NCBI GenBank assembly: GCA_026414725.1
Contig: JAOAIL010000008.1
Span: forward strand, 1 to 60,543
DNA from: a bacterium
Lineage (GTDB): Bacteria; Ratteibacteria; UBA8468; B48-G9; JAFGKM01
DNA: 60,543 nucleotides
Direction of reading: 5' to 3'
Shown here piece after piece: positions 1 through 8,956 of this stretch. Positions within the stretch are counted from its first letter, which is position 1; the number at the start of each line of letters is the position of its first letter. The translations under genes and the position numbers were made by a program. Below the pieces are notes generated by a model. It did no database searches. It was not told the DNA's origin and saw only the letters and a program-made list of their open reading frames with translations.

Positions 1-243
1 GAGGAAGGTGGTAGGCACAAACCATTCTTCACCGGTTACAGACCACAATTCTATATAAGAACCACTGATGTAACAGGACAGATAAAATTGCCAGAAGGTG
101 TAGAAATGGTTATACCAGGTGATAATATAGAAATGGAGGTAGAACTTATCTATCCTGTCGCTCTTGAAAAAGGCCAGAGATTTGCTATAAGAGAGGGCGG
201 AAAAACTGTAGGAGCAGGCGCTGTAACTGAAATAATTAAATAA
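1..243 (+). CDS. tuf: Elongation factor Tu, C-terminal fragment (5' end outside window)
   Basis: The frame is open from base 1 to the TAA at 241-243 and encodes 80 residues of the EF-Tu C-terminal beta-barrel (domain 3). [26 protein letters not shown]-like VIPGDN and the terminal [14 protein letters not shown] are family hallmarks. EF-Tu delivers aminoacyl-tRNA to the ribosome; this part contacts the tRNA T-stem. The position just before rpsJ is the classical str-S10 junction. Only the truncation by the window edge limits the call. Confidence 0.98.
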   Translation, partial: EEGGRHKPFFTGYRPQFYIRTTDVTGQIKLPEGVEMVIPGDNIEMEVELIYPVALEKGQRFAIREGGKTVGAGAVTEIIK

Positions 244-254
244 TTAAAAAAAAT

Positions 255-282
255 TTGCAAGAGCAAAATTTTATGTTATAAT
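255..282 (+). promoter_or_regulatory. Sigma70-like promoter of the S10 operon
   Basis: TTGCAA at 255-260 and a perfect TATAAT at 277-282 are separated by 16 nt, between the tuf stop and rpsJ. Transcription would begin near 289-291, leaving a leader of about 28 nt. The -35 box overlaps an AT-rich imperfect inverted repeat (about 250-272), which could also help end tuf transcripts. Seen by eye; no start-site data. Confidence 0.65.
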
Positions 283-317
283 AAATTTTTATTGCGAGTA
301 GAAAGGACTTTAAAAGT

Positions 318-629
318 ATGGAGAAAAAAAGGATGCGAATAAAACTGAGGTCTTTTGATTGCAGGGTACTTGACAGGTCAGCTAAAGAGATTGTTGAAAT
401 GTTGAAAAAAACAGGAGTAAAAGTATCTGGACCTATTCCCCTGCCAACAAAAAGGGAGATATACACTGTGTTGAGGTCTCCTCATGTAAATAAAAAAAGT
501 AGAGAACAGTTTCAGTTAGAAATTCATAAAAGAATAATAGATGTAATAGAACCAACAGCGAGAACAGTTGACTCACTGAGCAGATTGAGTTTACCTGCAG
601 GTGTAGAGGTTGAAATGAAATTGAGTTGA
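318..629 (+). CDS. rpsJ: 30S ribosomal protein S10
   Basis: The 103-residue product carries S10 signatures: [12 protein letters not shown] at the N-terminus, the loop [19 protein letters not shown], and VEMKLS at the end. S10 belongs to the 30S head and also acts as NusE in antitermination. Two starts are possible: ATG 318 with AAAGGA at 302-307, or ATG 333 (MRIKLRSFD), which matches the usual family start and has GGAG at 320-323. The family is typically 100-105 residues, so either fits. First gene behind the promoter at 255-282. Confidence 0.97.
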   Translation: MEKKRMRIKLRSFDCRVLDRSAKEIVEMLKKTGVKVSGPIPLPTKREIYTVLRSPHVNKKSREQFQLEIHKRIIDVIEPTARTVDSLSRLSLPAGVEVEMKLS

Positions 630-644
630 AAAGAGGATGTTTAT

Positions 645-660
645 GTAGGAGAAGTCCTAC
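645..660 (+). promoter_or_regulatory. Small perfect hairpin in the rpsJ-rplC gap
   Basis: GTAGGA (645-650) and TCCTAC (655-660) form a 6-bp perfect stem around a GAAG tetraloop, followed by CTTTTG. It lies in an 83-nt gap that is long for this operon. It may be a processing site, weak pause or regulatory leader for rplC; the U-run is too poor for a confident terminator. Confidence 0.3.
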
Positions 661-712
661 CTTTTGTAACTCTCCTGAAGTAATAAGGGAGATAATTTAT
701 TAGAGGATTAAA

Positions 713-1348
713 ATGAATATTGGTTTGATAGGTAAAAAGATAGGGATGAGTAGAATATACAAAGACGATGGTTCTGTTGTACCTGTCTCTATAATAAAGG
801 CAGGACCCTGTTATATAACAGATATTAAAAGATCAGGGGATGATGGATATACATCCATTCAACTTGGTTTTGAAGAAGTACCGGAGAAAAAATTAAACAA
901 ACCAATGCTCGGTTGTTTTAAAAAAGCAGGGGTACCTCCTATGAGAATTTTAAAAGAAATACGATTAAAAAGTGATAGTGAAATTGCTAATTTTAATATC
1001 GGACAAAAACTCACAGTTGATATATTCAAAGAAATGGAATATGTTGATATTACAGGAACATCTATTGGTAAGGGATTTCAGGGAGTTGTAAAGCGACATA
1101 AATTTACCGGCGGTCCTGCAACTCATGGTTCTATGTCACATAGAGCTCCTGGCTCTATAGGTGGTACAACTCCACCGAGAGTTCTTAAAGGTAAACGTAT
1201 GGCTGGACATATGGGAAACAGAAGGGTAACTGTACAGAATTTACAGATTGTTAAGGTTATTCCTGATGAAAACATTCTACTTATAAAAGGGGCAGTCCCC
1301 GGTCCATGTAACGGATGTATAGTTATAAAGAAGGCATTGAAAAAATGA
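713..1348 (+). CDS. rplC: 50S ribosomal protein L3
   Basis: The 211-residue protein begins MNIGLIGKKIGMSRIY and contains GKGFQGVVKRHKFTGGPATHG and SIGGTTPPRVLKGKRMAGHMG (positions about 121-165), the conserved loop that reaches toward the peptidyl transferase centre. L3 nucleates 23S rRNA folding. Length matches the family. Its TGA overlaps the rplD start as ATGA (1345-1348), implying coupled translation. Confidence 0.98.
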   Translation: MNIGLIGKKIGMSRIYKDDGSVVPVSIIKAGPCYITDIKRSGDDGYTSIQLGFEEVPEKKLNKPMLGCFKKAGVPPMRILKEIRLKSDSEIANFNIGQKLTVDIFKEMEYVDITGTSIGKGFQGVVKRHKFTGGPATHGSMSHRAPGSIGGTTPPRVLKGKRMAGHMGNRRVTVQNLQIVKVIPDENILLIKGAVPGPCNGCIVIKKALKK

Positions 1349-1998
1349 AGAAAATAAATACTTATAATATGGCGGGAGAGATAATAGGGGAAGAGTTCTT
1401 GTCAGAAGAGCTTGTAGGTGGTACACCAAATCAAAATGTTATTTACTATTACATAACAGCCTATCTAGCAAATCAAAGACAGGGTACATCTTCTACCAAA
1501 ACTAGAGGTGAAGTTTCAGGAAGTGGTAAGAAACCTTGGAGACAAAAAGGAACAGGACGTGCGAGAGTTGGCTCTATAAGAACTCCTTTATGGCGTCATG
1601 GAGGAGTGGTTTTTGGTCCTAAACCGAGAAATTACAGACAATGTATTCCCCAAAAAGTTAGAAAGATAGCTCTGAGAGAAGCACTAAAATGCAAAATACA
1701 AGAAGATGCTCTTGCGCTTTTCATAACGGAAAATATTGAAAAACCCAGAACAAAAATTTTTGCTGACTTCCTTAAAAAACTGGGATATAATGGCAAAAAG
1801 GTTCTTTTTATATTAAATAATGAACAATGGAAAAACAATGTAATTGTAAAGTCATTGAGAAACATAAAATCTGTAAAATATGATCTTCCAGAAAGATTAA
1901 ATGCATATACTATTATTAACGTTGATAAAATAATTGCAGATAAAAATACTTTTGACGCTATAAAAAACTTTTTAGGAGGAGACCATAATGAGAAGTAA
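1345..1998 (+). CDS. rplD: 50S ribosomal protein L4
   Basis: The 217-residue product has the L4 core: TKTRGEVSGSGKKPWRQKG, TGRARVGSIRTPLWRHGG and VFGPKPRNY, which includes the basic extension lining the exit tunnel. I start it at ATG 1345, inside the rplC stop as ATGA with GAAGG upstream. An in-frame ATG 30 nt earlier would add ten residues that are just rplC read out of frame. L4 autoregulates the S10 operon in E. coli; no comparable leader is recognised here. Confidence 0.97.
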   Translation: MKKINTYNMAGEIIGEEFLSEELVGGTPNQNVIYYYITAYLANQRQGTSSTKTRGEVSGSGKKPWRQKGTGRARVGSIRTPLWRHGGVVFGPKPRNYRQCIPQKVRKIALREALKCKIQEDALALFITENIEKPRTKIFADFLKKLGYNGKKVLFILNNEQWKNNVIVKSLRNIKSVKYDLPERLNAYTIINVDKIIADKNTFDAIKNFLGGDHNEK

Positions 1999-2272
1999 AT
2001 ATTTTAACATTATAAAGTTTCCTCTTGTTACAGAAAAAACAACAGGAGCAATGGCAGATAATAAGTATACTTTTAAAGTTGACAAGAAAGCACGAAAAAC
2101 ACAGATAAAAGAAGCAATAGAAGGAATTTATAATGTGAAAGTAGAAAAGATAAATATAGTCAATATACCTCCTAAAAAAAAGAATTATAGATTTAGAATT
2201 GAGGGTTATAAATCAGGATATAAAAAAGTTATAGTAACACTGAAAGAGGGGGATAAAATTGCCATTACGTAA
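1988..2272 (+). CDS. rplW: 50S ribosomal protein L23
   Basis: The 94-residue protein contains [28 protein letters not shown] and [11 protein letters not shown], typical L23 motifs. L23 lies at the polypeptide exit and docks trigger factor and SRP. AGGAGGA precedes the ATG, and the gene overlaps the rplD 3' end by 11 nt. Length is standard. Confidence 0.97.
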   Translation: MRSKYFNIIKFPLVTEKTTGAMADNKYTFKVDKKARKTQIKEAIEGIYNVKVEKINIVNIPPKKKNYRFRIEGYKSGYKKVIVTLKEGDKIAIT

Positions 2273-3077
2273 GTTAAAACCTATAACACCAGGACAGAGA
2301 CATACAATACTTCCTGATTTTTCAGAAATTACAAGAGATAAACCTGAAAAATCGCTCGTTAGAGGTATGAGGAAAAAAGGCGGGAGAAACAACCAGGGTG
2401 TTATTACTGCAAGACATAGAGGTGGCGGTCATAAAAGACGTTACAGGTTGATTGATTTTAAAGGCAGGCAGGGAATTCCCGGAAAAGTTGTAAGTATTGA
2501 ATATGACCCTAACCGTTCAGCAAGAATAGCACTCATTCATTATTATGATGGGATTAAAAGTTATATTATAGCTCCTATTGGATTAAATATAGGTGATATT
2601 ATTAAATGTGGTGAAGATGCAGAAATAAAACCAGGACATAGATTACCTCTTAAAAATATCCCGGAAGGCGTTCAGATTTACAATCTAGAAATTACCCCTG
2701 GAAAAGGAGGGAAGATTGTAAGAGCAGCAGGTACCCTTGCTACACTTATGGTTAAGGGTGAACAATATGCTCAGGTACGTCTTCCATCTGGAGAGGTTCG
2801 ACTTTTTGACATAAACTGTATGGCCACTATAGGACAGGTAAGTAATCCTGAAAATAAATATATATCTATAGGTAAAGCAGGAAGAAAGAGACACATGGGT
2901 ATAAGACCAACTGTAAGAGGTTCTGCAATGAACCCAGTTGACCATCCACACGGTGGTGGTGAAGGTAGAGGAAAAGGAAATATCTCACAAAGCCCCACAG
3001 GTGTACCTGCAAAGGGATATAAGACAAGAAATAAGAAAAAACCATCAAGTAGTAAGATATTGCAGAGACGGAGATAA
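2259..3077 (+). CDS. rplB: 50S ribosomal protein L2
   Basis: The 272-residue product reads [31 protein letters not shown] and, near the C-terminus, the conserved [15 protein letters not shown] loop with the histidine important for peptidyl transfer. It starts at TTG 2259, 14 nt before the rplW stop, behind a strong purine tract (GAAAGAGGGGG). The unusual start is supported because the conserved PLRKLKP N-terminus begins directly after it. Confidence 0.97.
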   Translation: MPLRKLKPITPGQRHTILPDFSEITRDKPEKSLVRGMRKKGGRNNQGVITARHRGGGHKRRYRLIDFKGRQGIPGKVVSIEYDPNRSARIALIHYYDGIKSYIIAPIGLNIGDIIKCGEDAEIKPGHRLPLKNIPEGVQIYNLEITPGKGGKIVRAAGTLATLMVKGEQYAQVRLPSGEVRLFDINCMATIGQVSNPENKYISIGKAGRKRHMGIRPTVRGSAMNPVDHPHGGGEGRGKGNISQSPTGVPAKGYKTRNKKKPSSSKILQRRR

Positions 3078-3079
3078 AA

Positions 3080-3361
3080 ATGAGATCTAAGAAAAAAGGA
3101 CCTTATGTAGATGAAAATCTACTAAAAAAGATAAGGAAGAGCAAGGAAAGTGGGAAGAAAGATATTATAAAAACATGGGCAAGGGCTTCAGTAATAATAC
3201 CTGAATTTGTCGGACATACCTTTGCTGTTCACAACGGTAGAACATTTATAAATGTATATATCACAGAAAATATGGTAGGACATCGTCTGGGAGAATTTGC
3301 ATATACAAGGACATTCAGGGGACATGGAGCACATACTGAAAAGACGAAAGAAAAAACATAA
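3080..3361 (+). CDS. rpsS: 30S ribosomal protein S19
   Basis: The 93-residue protein starts [17 protein letters not shown] and has [39 protein letters not shown] and FRGH, all diagnostic for S19, which binds the 30S head near the A-site tRNA. It follows rplB after 2 nt. Length is normal. Confidence 0.97.
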   Translation: MRSKKKGPYVDENLLKKIRKSKESGKKDIIKTWARASVIIPEFVGHTFAVHNGRTFINVYITENMVGHRLGEFAYTRTFRGHGAHTEKTKEKT

Positions 3362-3376
3362 CGAAGAGGTGTTTAG

Positions 3377-3718
3377 ATGGAAGTTATGGCAAGAGCCAAA
3401 TATGTAAGACACAGTCCAAGGAAAGTAAGAGAGATAGTGAAACCATTAATAGGTAGAGAAGTTAATGAAGCACTATCTATTATAAGAAGCATTTCCAGAA
3501 GAGCAAGTAAAAGTTTAGAAAAAGTAGTAAAATCTGCAATATCAAATGGAAAACAGAAATCACCCGAAAGTGAATGGAAAATAAAAAATATCAGAGTAGA
3601 AGAGGGACCGGCTTTAAAGAGGTTCCGTGCCGCAACTATGGGACGTGCAGTAATGATAAAAAGAAGAACAAGTCATATTACTGTTGTTCTTGAAGAAATT
3701 CAACGGAGAGATAAATAA
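3377..3718 (+). CDS. rplV: 50S ribosomal protein L22
   Basis: The 113-residue product has ARAKYVRHSPRKVREIV near the N-terminus, a central SIISR-like helix, and the tunnel hairpin EGPALKRFRAATMGRAVMIKRRTSHITVVL. L22 lines the nascent-peptide tunnel together with L4. ATG 3377 has GAGG upstream; ATG 3386 (MARAKY) is a possible alternative start. Confidence 0.97.
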   Translation: MEVMARAKYVRHSPRKVREIVKPLIGREVNEALSIIRSISRRASKSLEKVVKSAISNGKQKSPESEWKIKNIRVEEGPALKRFRAATMGRAVMIKRRTSHITVVLEEIQRRDK

Positions 3719-3719
3719 A

Positions 3720-4382
3720 ATGGGACAGAAAGTAAATCCAGTAGGACTGAGAATAGGTATAGTAGAAAGGTGGAAGGGAAACTGGTTTGCAGGTAAAAAA
3801 GAGTTTAAAGAATCATTGAAGGAAGATGTATCTATAAGAGAATATCTATTCAGAAGGTATCCCCGCGGAACTATAAGTAAGATAGAGATTGAGAAGACAG
3901 ATAAATTGATAATAAAAATCCATACAACAAGACCAGGTGTAGTACTGGGAAGAAAAGGTTCTGAAATTGATATGGTGAGGGATGAAATATATCAAATGTT
4001 TAAGAAACAGGTAAGTATAGATGTATTAGAAATAACCCCAGGACTCAGTGCTCAGTTTTTAGCTGACTCTATAGCAATGCAGTTAGAAAAACGACTACCT
4101 CATCGGCAAGTAATAAAAAAAGCTATGGCTCTTGCTTTACAATCAGGAGCACAGGGTATAAAAATAAGAATAAGTGGAAGGATAGGTGGTACTGAAATTG
4201 CAAGGTCTGAATTATACAAAGAAGGGAAGGTTCCTCTTCATACATTAAGAGCAAAAGTGGATTATGCTGTGTCCGTAGCATTTCTAAGGTCTGGAACCGT
4301 AGGACTTAAAGTATGGGTCTACCTCGGAGATATTTTAGAAAACAACACTGAACAGGAGAAGCAAGATGCCGTTAATGCCTAA
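3720..4382 (+). CDS. rpsC: 30S ribosomal protein S3
   Basis: The 220-residue protein begins [13 protein letters not shown], has the KH-domain core [14 protein letters not shown] and the C-terminal [12 protein letters not shown] and [13 protein letters not shown]3 forms part of the mRNA entry site. ATG 3720 follows the rplV stop by one nucleotide and matches the family start exactly; an upstream ATG at 3684 would only read through rplV. Confidence 0.97.
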   Translation: MGQKVNPVGLRIGIVERWKGNWFAGKKEFKESLKEDVSIREYLFRRYPRGTISKIEIEKTDKLIIKIHTTRPGVVLGRKGSEIDMVRDEIYQMFKKQVSIDVLEITPGLSAQFLADSIAMQLEKRLPHRQVIKKAMALALQSGAQGIKIRISGRIGGTEIARSELYKEGKVPLHTLRAKVDYAVSVAFLRSGTVGLKVWVYLGDILENNTEQEKQDAVNA

Positions 4383-4803
4383 AAGAGTCAAATACAGGAA
4401 GGCGCAAAGAGGCAGGACGAAAGGAAAAGCAAGTAGAGGTAATACACTATTTTATGGAGATTATGGATTGCAAACAATTGCACCTGGATGGGTTACTAAT
4501 ACCCAGATTGAAGCAGGTAGAATTGCTATTACTCATCATTTGAAAAACCGTGGCAAATTATGGTTAAGAATCTTCCCTGATAAACCAGTTACAAAAAAAC
4601 CAGCGGAAAGTCGTATGGGTAAAGGAAAAGGAGATGTATCCCACTGGGTTGCAGTGGTACAACCTGGCAAGATTCTTTATGAAATTGGAGGCGTTTCAGA
4701 AGATATGGCAGTAGAAGCATTAAGAAGAGCTTCTCATAAAATACCATTGAAAACCAAGATAGTTAAAAGACTAATAGTTAAAAATATAAAAGAAGAGATG
4801 TAA
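4366..4803 (+). CDS. rplP: 50S ribosomal protein L16
   Basis: The 145-residue product has [33 protein letters not shown] and [20 protein letters not shown], the L16 signature that organises the A-site tRNA elbow and 5S region. ATG 4366 is preceded by AGGAGAAG and overlaps rpsC by 17 nt. Slightly longer than the usual 137-144 residues. Confidence 0.97.
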   Translation: MPLMPKRVKYRKAQRGRTKGKASRGNTLFYGDYGLQTIAPGWVTNTQIEAGRIAITHHLKNRGKLWLRIFPDKPVTKKPAESRMGKGKGDVSHWVAVVQPGKILYEIGGVSEDMAVEALRRASHKIPLKTKIVKRLIVKNIKEEM

Positions 4804-4805
4804 AA

Positions 4806-5024
4806 ATGAAAAAAGAAGAACTTAAAAAATGGCGTGAAGCGACTACTGAAGAGATAAACTCAAGAATATTAGAATTGCAAGGACAATTATATAAAATAAA
4901 ACATCAATTACGGATAGGACAAATAAAGGATTTTTCTGTTATAAAAAAACATAAGAAGGAGATAGCTATTTTGAAAACTATTATTGGGGAAAAACATGGA
5001 AGCAGAAAAAAAGAAAAAAGTTGA
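4806..5024 (+). CDS. rpmC: 50S ribosomal protein L29
   Basis: This small helical protein of 72 residues shows the L29 pattern [37 protein letters not shown] and the end [16 protein letters not shown]29 sits near the exit tunnel beside L23. The position between rplP and rpsQ is canonical. It overlaps the start of rpsQ by 29 nt, more than usual here. Confidence 0.93.
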   Translation: MKKEELKKWREATTEEINSRILELQGQLYKIKHQLRIGQIKDFSVIKKHKKEIAILKTIIGEKHGSRKKEKS

Positions 5025-5262
5025 AAAGATTGGTGAAGTATTAAGTAGTAAAATGGATAAATCAAGGGTTGTACTTATAGAAAGGAGAGTACAACATCCA
5101 ATTTATAAAAAATATTTCAGAAAAAGAAAAAAAGTATTAGCTCATGATGAAAAAAATCTATCTAAGCAAGGAGATACAGTAAGAATTATTCAAAGCAGAC
5201 CTTTAAGTAAACTAAAACGATGGAAAATAGTTGATATTTTAGAAAGAGGGGAAGAGAGGTAA
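4996..5262 (+). CDS. rpsQ: 30S ribosomal protein S17
   Basis: The 88-residue OB-fold protein contains [47 protein letters not shown] and WKIVDILE, all S17 landmarks. I prefer ATG 4996 with GGGGA at 4986-4990; a TTG at 4984 is in frame but lacks a site. S17 binds 16S rRNA helices 7 and 11 early in assembly. Confidence 0.95.
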   Translation: MEAEKKKKVEKIGEVLSSKMDKSRVVLIERRVQHPIYKKYFRKRKKVLAHDEKNLSKQGDTVRIIQSRPLSKLKRWKIVDILERGEER

Positions 5263-5263
5263 G

Positions 5264-5632
5264 ATGGTCCAATTAAGATCAATTTTGATGGTAGCAGATA
5301 ACACAGGGGCAAAAAAAATAATGGTAATTGGAATTCCTGGATATTCACGCAAAAGATATGCTAATGTAGGTGATATAGTTGTTGCCAGTGTGAAAGATGC
5401 TATTCCTGATGGAATTGTAAAGAAAAAAGAAAAGGTTAAGGCAGTTATCGTAAGAACAGTAAAACCAATAAGGAGACCTGATGGTTCAATAATTAAATTT
5501 GACCATAACTGTGCTGTTATAATAGACAATGAAAAAAACCCGAGGGGGACAAGGGTCTTCGGACCTGTCCCTAAAGAATTAAGAGATAAACAATTTACAA
5601 AAATTATATCTCTGGCACCGGAGGTACTGTAA
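5264..5632 (+). CDS. rplN: 50S ribosomal protein L14
   Basis: The 122-residue product has the near-universal L14 sequence: [65 protein letters not shown] and EVL at the C-terminus. L14 contributes to an inter-subunit bridge. Length equals the family norm exactly. Confidence 0.98.
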   Translation: MVQLRSILMVADNTGAKKIMVIGIPGYSRKRYANVGDIVVASVKDAIPDGIVKKKEKVKAVIVRTVKPIRRPDGSIIKFDHNCAVIIDNEKNPRGTRVFGPVPKELRDKQFTKIISLAPEVL

Positions 5633-5956
5633 ATGGGATATAAAATCAGAAAGGGTGATTTTGTACAGGTAATAAAAGGTAAAGACAGAGGTAAAAAAGG
5701 TAGGGTAATAAAGGTTTTCCCTGAAGAAAGTAAAATACTCGTTGAAGGTATAAATTTTGTCCGTAAACATACACGACCTAAAGATGTTGATAAACAGGGT
5801 GGTATTATCCAGATGGAAAAGCCAATTTCCTGCTCTAATGTAATGTTCTTCTGTATGAAATGTTCTAAACCAACAAGATTGGGGATAAAAATTCTTCAGG
5901 ACGGAACAAAAACAAGATACTGTAAGAAATGTAATGAAATTGTAGAGGTAAAATAA
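5633..5956 (+). CDS. rplX: 50S ribosomal protein L24 with C-terminal zinc ribbon
   Basis: The 107-residue protein opens with a KOW motif (KIRKGDFVQVIKGKDRGKKG, about residues 4-23) and ends with two CxxC pairs, C74/C77 and C97/C100, a zinc-ribbon-like tail present in some bacterial L24 proteins and absent from many others. L24 is an assembly initiator binding the 5' end of 23S rRNA. ATG 5633 directly follows the rplN TAA. Confidence 0.97.
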   Translation: MGYKIRKGDFVQVIKGKDRGKKGRVIKVFPEESKILVEGINFVRKHTRPKDVDKQGGIIQMEKPISCSNVMFFCMKCSKPTRLGIKILQDGTKTRYCKKCNEIVEVK

Positions 5957-5957
5957 T

Positions 5958-6503
5958 ATGGAACCACGGTTAAAAATATATTATAAGGAAAAGGTTGTAC
6001 CTGAGATGATGAAGATTATGGGTTATAAAAACCAGTATCAGGTACCACGTCTTATAAAAGTTGTTGTGAACGCAGGAATAGGAAAAGATAATAAGGATGC
6101 AAAACTTGTTGAATCAATTCAGAAAGAAATATCTTTAATTACTGGACAGAAACCTGTAATCACCAGAGCGCGTAAGTCAATCGCTGGTTTTAACTTAAGG
6201 AAAGGCGATATATGTGGAGTTATGGTAACACTGAGAGGCAACAGAATGTATGAATTTATTGATAGAATGATTACAGTTGCTTTACCCCGTGTAAGAGATT
6301 TTAATGGACTACCTCCAAATTCAACAGATAATAAAGGCGGTTATACTATTGGAATTAAGGAACATATCATTTTCCCTGAAATTGATTATAATACAATATA
6401 CAAAGTAAAAGGACTAAACGTTAGTATCATAACCACTGCTAAAACAGGAAAAGAAACAGTTATATTTTTAAAAAAATTAGGATTTCCTATCAGGGAGGAA
6501 TAA
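5958..6503 (+). CDS. rplE: 50S ribosomal protein L5
   Basis: The 181-residue product has PRLIKVVVNAGIGKDNKDAK, LITGQKPVITRARKSIAGF, LPRVRDFNGLPPNS and GIKEHIIFPEIDYN, diagnostic of L5, which binds 5S rRNA and contacts the P-site tRNA. Length matches the family. It abuts rpsN without a gap. Confidence 0.98.
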   Translation: MEPRLKIYYKEKVVPEMMKIMGYKNQYQVPRLIKVVVNAGIGKDNKDAKLVESIQKEISLITGQKPVITRARKSIAGFNLRKGDICGVMVTLRGNRMYEFIDRMITVALPRVRDFNGLPPNSTDNKGGYTIGIKEHIIFPEIDYNTIYKVKGLNVSIITTAKTGKETVIFLKKLGFPIREE

Positions 6504-6689
6504 TTGGCAAGAAAATGTTTTTTTGAAAAGATGAAGAGGGAACCAAAGTTCTCTGTAAGGAAAAAAAACAGATGCTGGAAATGTGGCAGACCGAGGTCTT
6601 ATTATAGAAAATTTGGAATATGCAGGATATGCTTCAGAGAACTTGCATCTAAAGGTGAAATTCCTGGTATAAAAAAAGCAAGTTGGTAG
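6504..6689 (+). CDS. rpsN: 30S ribosomal protein S14, zinc-binding (type Z)
   Basis: The 61-residue product is the short zinc form of S14 with C24-x2-C27 and C40-x2-C43, and the typical [21 protein letters not shown] and terminal KASW. It starts at TTG 6504 immediately after the rplE TAA, with AGGGAGG just upstream; the conserved ARK N-terminus supports this start. S14 belongs to the 30S head. Confidence 0.96.
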   Translation: MARKCFFEKMKREPKFSVRKKNRCWKCGRPRSYYRKFGICRICFRELASKGEIPGIKKASW

Positions 6690-6699
6690 GAGGAATAAG

Positions 6700-7095
6700 A
6701 TGGTAATGACAGACCCTATAGCAGATATGATTACCCGAATAAGAAATGGAAATTTAGTGAAAAAGGATTTTATATCTATACCGTACAGTAGTTTTAAAGA
6801 AGAGATTATTAAGGTTTTAAAAGAAGAAGGGTTTATAAAGGACTATGTAATTGCTGAAGAAGAGAAGGTAAAAAATCTTAAAGTTTTTCTGTTATACTCT
6901 GGGAAGAAAAAAGCAATTACTGAAATAAAAAGAATTAGTAAACCTGGTAGAAGGATATATGTGGATAGAGACACAATTCCTGAAATCAAATCCGGGTATG
7001 GAATAGCAGTTCTTTCAACATCAAAAGGAATCTTAAGCAGCAAAAAGGCAAAAGAAACAGGAATAGGTGGAGAGCTCTTATTTTACATATGGTGA
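6700..7095 (+). CDS. rpsH: 30S ribosomal protein S8
   Basis: The 131-residue product has TDPIADMITRIRNGN, ISIPYSSFKEEII, KRISKPGRRIYV and YGIAVLSTSKGILSSKKAKE, the S8 signatures. S8 binds the central domain of 16S rRNA and autoregulates the spc operon in E. coli. ATG 6700 or 6706 (MTDPIADM, the more conserved beginning) could be the start; AGGAGG lies at about 6688-6693. Confidence 0.97.
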   Translation: MVMTDPIADMITRIRNGNLVKKDFISIPYSSFKEEIIKVLKEEGFIKDYVIAEEEKVKNLKVFLLYSGKKKAITEIKRISKPGRRIYVDRDTIPEIKSGYGIAVLSTSKGILSSKKAKETGIGGELLFYIW

Positions 7096-7103
7096 GGTAA
7101 AAC

Positions 7104-7670
7104 ATGGCAAGATTAGGTAAAAAACCAATTTTAATACCTGAAGGGGTAAAGGTGAAAAAAGAAGAGAACAATCTTATTTTTGAAGGAAGAGCAGGGAAAT
7201 TAGAACAGAAAATTCCTTCAGAAATAGAAGTAGTTTTAGAGAATAGCTCTATAACACTTAAAAATCTAATCCCATCCGAAAATAGAAAATTATATAGAAA
7301 AACAGAGGCATTACAGGGACTTTTAAGACGAATAATTCTAAATAAAATAAAAGGAGTAAATGAAAAATTTGAAAAGGTACTGGAATTACATGGCGTTGGA
7401 TATAAAGGGGAAGTCCAAGGTAAGAAATTAGTATTAACGCTGGGGTTCACACTACCTGTAGAAATTGATATCCCTGAAGGTATTGAAGTAGAAGTTGTGA
7501 GAAATACAATGATTTTTATAAGAGGTATGGACAAAGAAAAAGTAGGGAATTTTGCAGCAACTGTAAGGGCAATATTTCCACCAGAACCTTATAAAGGTAA
7601 AGGTATACGATATCGTGGCGAGTACGTAAGACATAAAGCAGGAAAAACCGGTGTAGGAGCAACACAATGA
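7104..7670 (+). CDS. rplF: 50S ribosomal protein L6
   Basis: The 188-residue protein has the duplicated L6 fold, beginning MARLGKKPILIPEGVKV and ending GKGIRYRGEYVRHKAGKTG with the conserved YxGE/KxGKTG region. It binds near the sarcin-ricin loop. Slightly longer than the common 177-184. Its TGA overlaps the rplR ATG (ATGA 7667-7670). Confidence 0.97.
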   Translation: MARLGKKPILIPEGVKVKKEENNLIFEGRAGKLEQKIPSEIEVVLENSSITLKNLIPSENRKLYRKTEALQGLLRRIILNKIKGVNEKFEKVLELHGVGYKGEVQGKKLVLTLGFTLPVEIDIPEGIEVEVVRNTMIFIRGMDKEKVGNFAATVRAIFPPEPYKGKGIRYRGEYVRHKAGKTGVGATQ

Positions 7671-8044
7671 AAATTACAAAAGAGGCACGAAGAAAAAAAA
7701 GGCATTTAAGGGTAAAAAAGAAAATATCTGGCACATCAGAAGTCCCGAGGGTAGTTATATTTAGAAGTAATAAGGGATTTTATGCTTCCCTTGTGAACGA
7801 TGAACACTACCCATGTAAAATTTTATTAACTGTTTCAAGTTTATCTTCAGAATTCAAGGAGAACAAACCAGATAAGACAAAAGGATATAATGTTGAAGGA
7901 GCAAAGAGATTAGGAGAAATTTTTGCAAGAAAGTGTACAGAGAAAGGAATTACTAAAGTTGTTTTTGATAGAAGTGGTTATAAATATGGAGGTAGAGTAA
8001 AAGCTTTTGCTGAAGCTGCAAGAAAAGGAGGGTTAAAATTCTGA
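7667..8044 (+). CDS. rplR: 50S ribosomal protein L18
   Basis: The 125-residue product reads RKKRHLRVKKKISGTSEVPR, VVIFRSNKGFYA, VEGAKRLGEIFARK, VVFDRSGYKYGGRVKAFAEAARKGGLKF, the L18 pattern. L18 delivers 5S rRNA together with L5. Stop and next start overlap as TGATG. Confidence 0.97.
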   Translation: MKITKEARRKKRHLRVKKKISGTSEVPRVVIFRSNKGFYASLVNDEHYPCKILLTVSSLSSEFKENKPDKTKGYNVEGAKRLGEIFARKCTEKGITKVVFDRSGYKYGGRVKAFAEAARKGGLKF

Positions 8045-8520
8045 TGAGGGAACAAGTATTTGATACGAGTGAAGAAAGACAGGTAGTGGTTGAAATAAGA
8101 AGAGTAATGAAAGTTACAAAAGGTGGCAAAAATCTTAATTTCAGAGCACTTGTAGTCGTTGGCGATGGTAAAGGAAAAGCAGGTTTTGGAATAGGGAAAG
8201 CCGCTGAGGTCCCAGAAGCTATAAGGAAAGCAACAGAGAAGGCAAAAAAACATATGATAGCAGTGCCTATTAAAGAAACCACTATACCTCATGAAGTTTC
8301 TGCAAAGTTTGGCGCCTCACGTGTAGTTATAAAACCAGCGGTTCGTGGACATGGGATGGTTGCTGGAAGAGCCATGCGTGCATTTTTTGAAGTTTGCGGT
8401 ATCTCAGATATTACCTGTAAATCATTTGGTTCCACAAACCCTCTAAATGTAATAAATGCCACAATAAAAGCACTTTTGAAACTAAAAAGGAAGGAAGAAG
8501 ATGAAGTTAGAACTGATTAA
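8044..8520 (+). CDS. rpsE: 30S ribosomal protein S5
   Basis: The 158-residue protein has VVEIRRVMKVTKGGKNLNFR, VVVGDGKGKAGFGIGKAAEVP and the C-terminal GSTNPLNVINATIKAL. S5 shapes the mRNA entry and decoding fidelity. The next gene, rplO, starts within the S5 coding sequence at 8501, so there is no room for the usual rpmD (L30). Confidence 0.97.
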   Translation: MREQVFDTSEERQVVVEIRRVMKVTKGGKNLNFRALVVVGDGKGKAGFGIGKAAEVPEAIRKATEKAKKHMIAVPIKETTIPHEVSAKFGASRVVIKPAVRGHGMVAGRAMRAFFEVCGISDITCKSFGSTNPLNVINATIKALLKLKRKEEDEVRTD

Positions 8521-8956
8521 ACCACCAGCAGGGTCAAAACATAAGAGAAAACGTGTTGGTAGAGGAGATAGCTCAGGACATGGAGGAACTTCCACGAGAG
8601 GACATAAAGGACATAAAGCGAGAAAGGGGTTTTCTCTTCCCTATAATTTTGAAGGCGGGCAGATGCCATTGATAAGAAGATTACCAAAGTATGGCTTTAC
8701 TCACCTGAAAAAGATTTATCCAGAAACTGTTAATCTAGATAGGATAGAGAAAACATTTGATGAAAATGCTGTGGTAACTCCTGAGATTCTTAAAGAGAAA
8801 GGGATTATAAAAAAGGGAATCATGGTAAAAATTTTAGGAAAAGGTATTTTAAAGAAAAAAATTGAAATTCATGCACATATGTTTTCAGATAAAGCAAAGC
8901 AGAAGATAGAAAAAGCAGGTGGAAAGTTGATTAAAATTAAGAAAGAGGAGAAGTAA
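8501..8956 (+). CDS. rplO: 50S ribosomal protein L15
   Basis: The 151-residue product opens with the basic glycine-rich stretch (LIKPPAGSKHKRKRVGRGDS and GHGGTSTRGHKGHKARKG) and has FEGGQMPLIRRLPKYGF, both L15 signatures. L15 is a late 50S assembly protein. AGGAAGGAAG precedes the ATG; TAATG links it to secY. Confidence 0.97.
   Translation: MKLELIKPPAGSKHKRKRVGRGDSSGHGGTSTRGHKGHKARKGFSLPYNFEGGQMPLIRRLPKYGFTHLKKIYPETVNLDRIEKTFDENAVVTPEILKEKGIIKKGIMVKILGKGILKKKIEIHAHMFSDKAKQKIEKAGGKLIKIKKEEK

Noticed and set aside
8956-8956. A hidden rpmD (L30) gene overlapping rplO or secY
   Set aside because: The S5, L15 and SecY genes overlap and no L30-like peptide (KITLVRS pattern) is readable in any frame between them.
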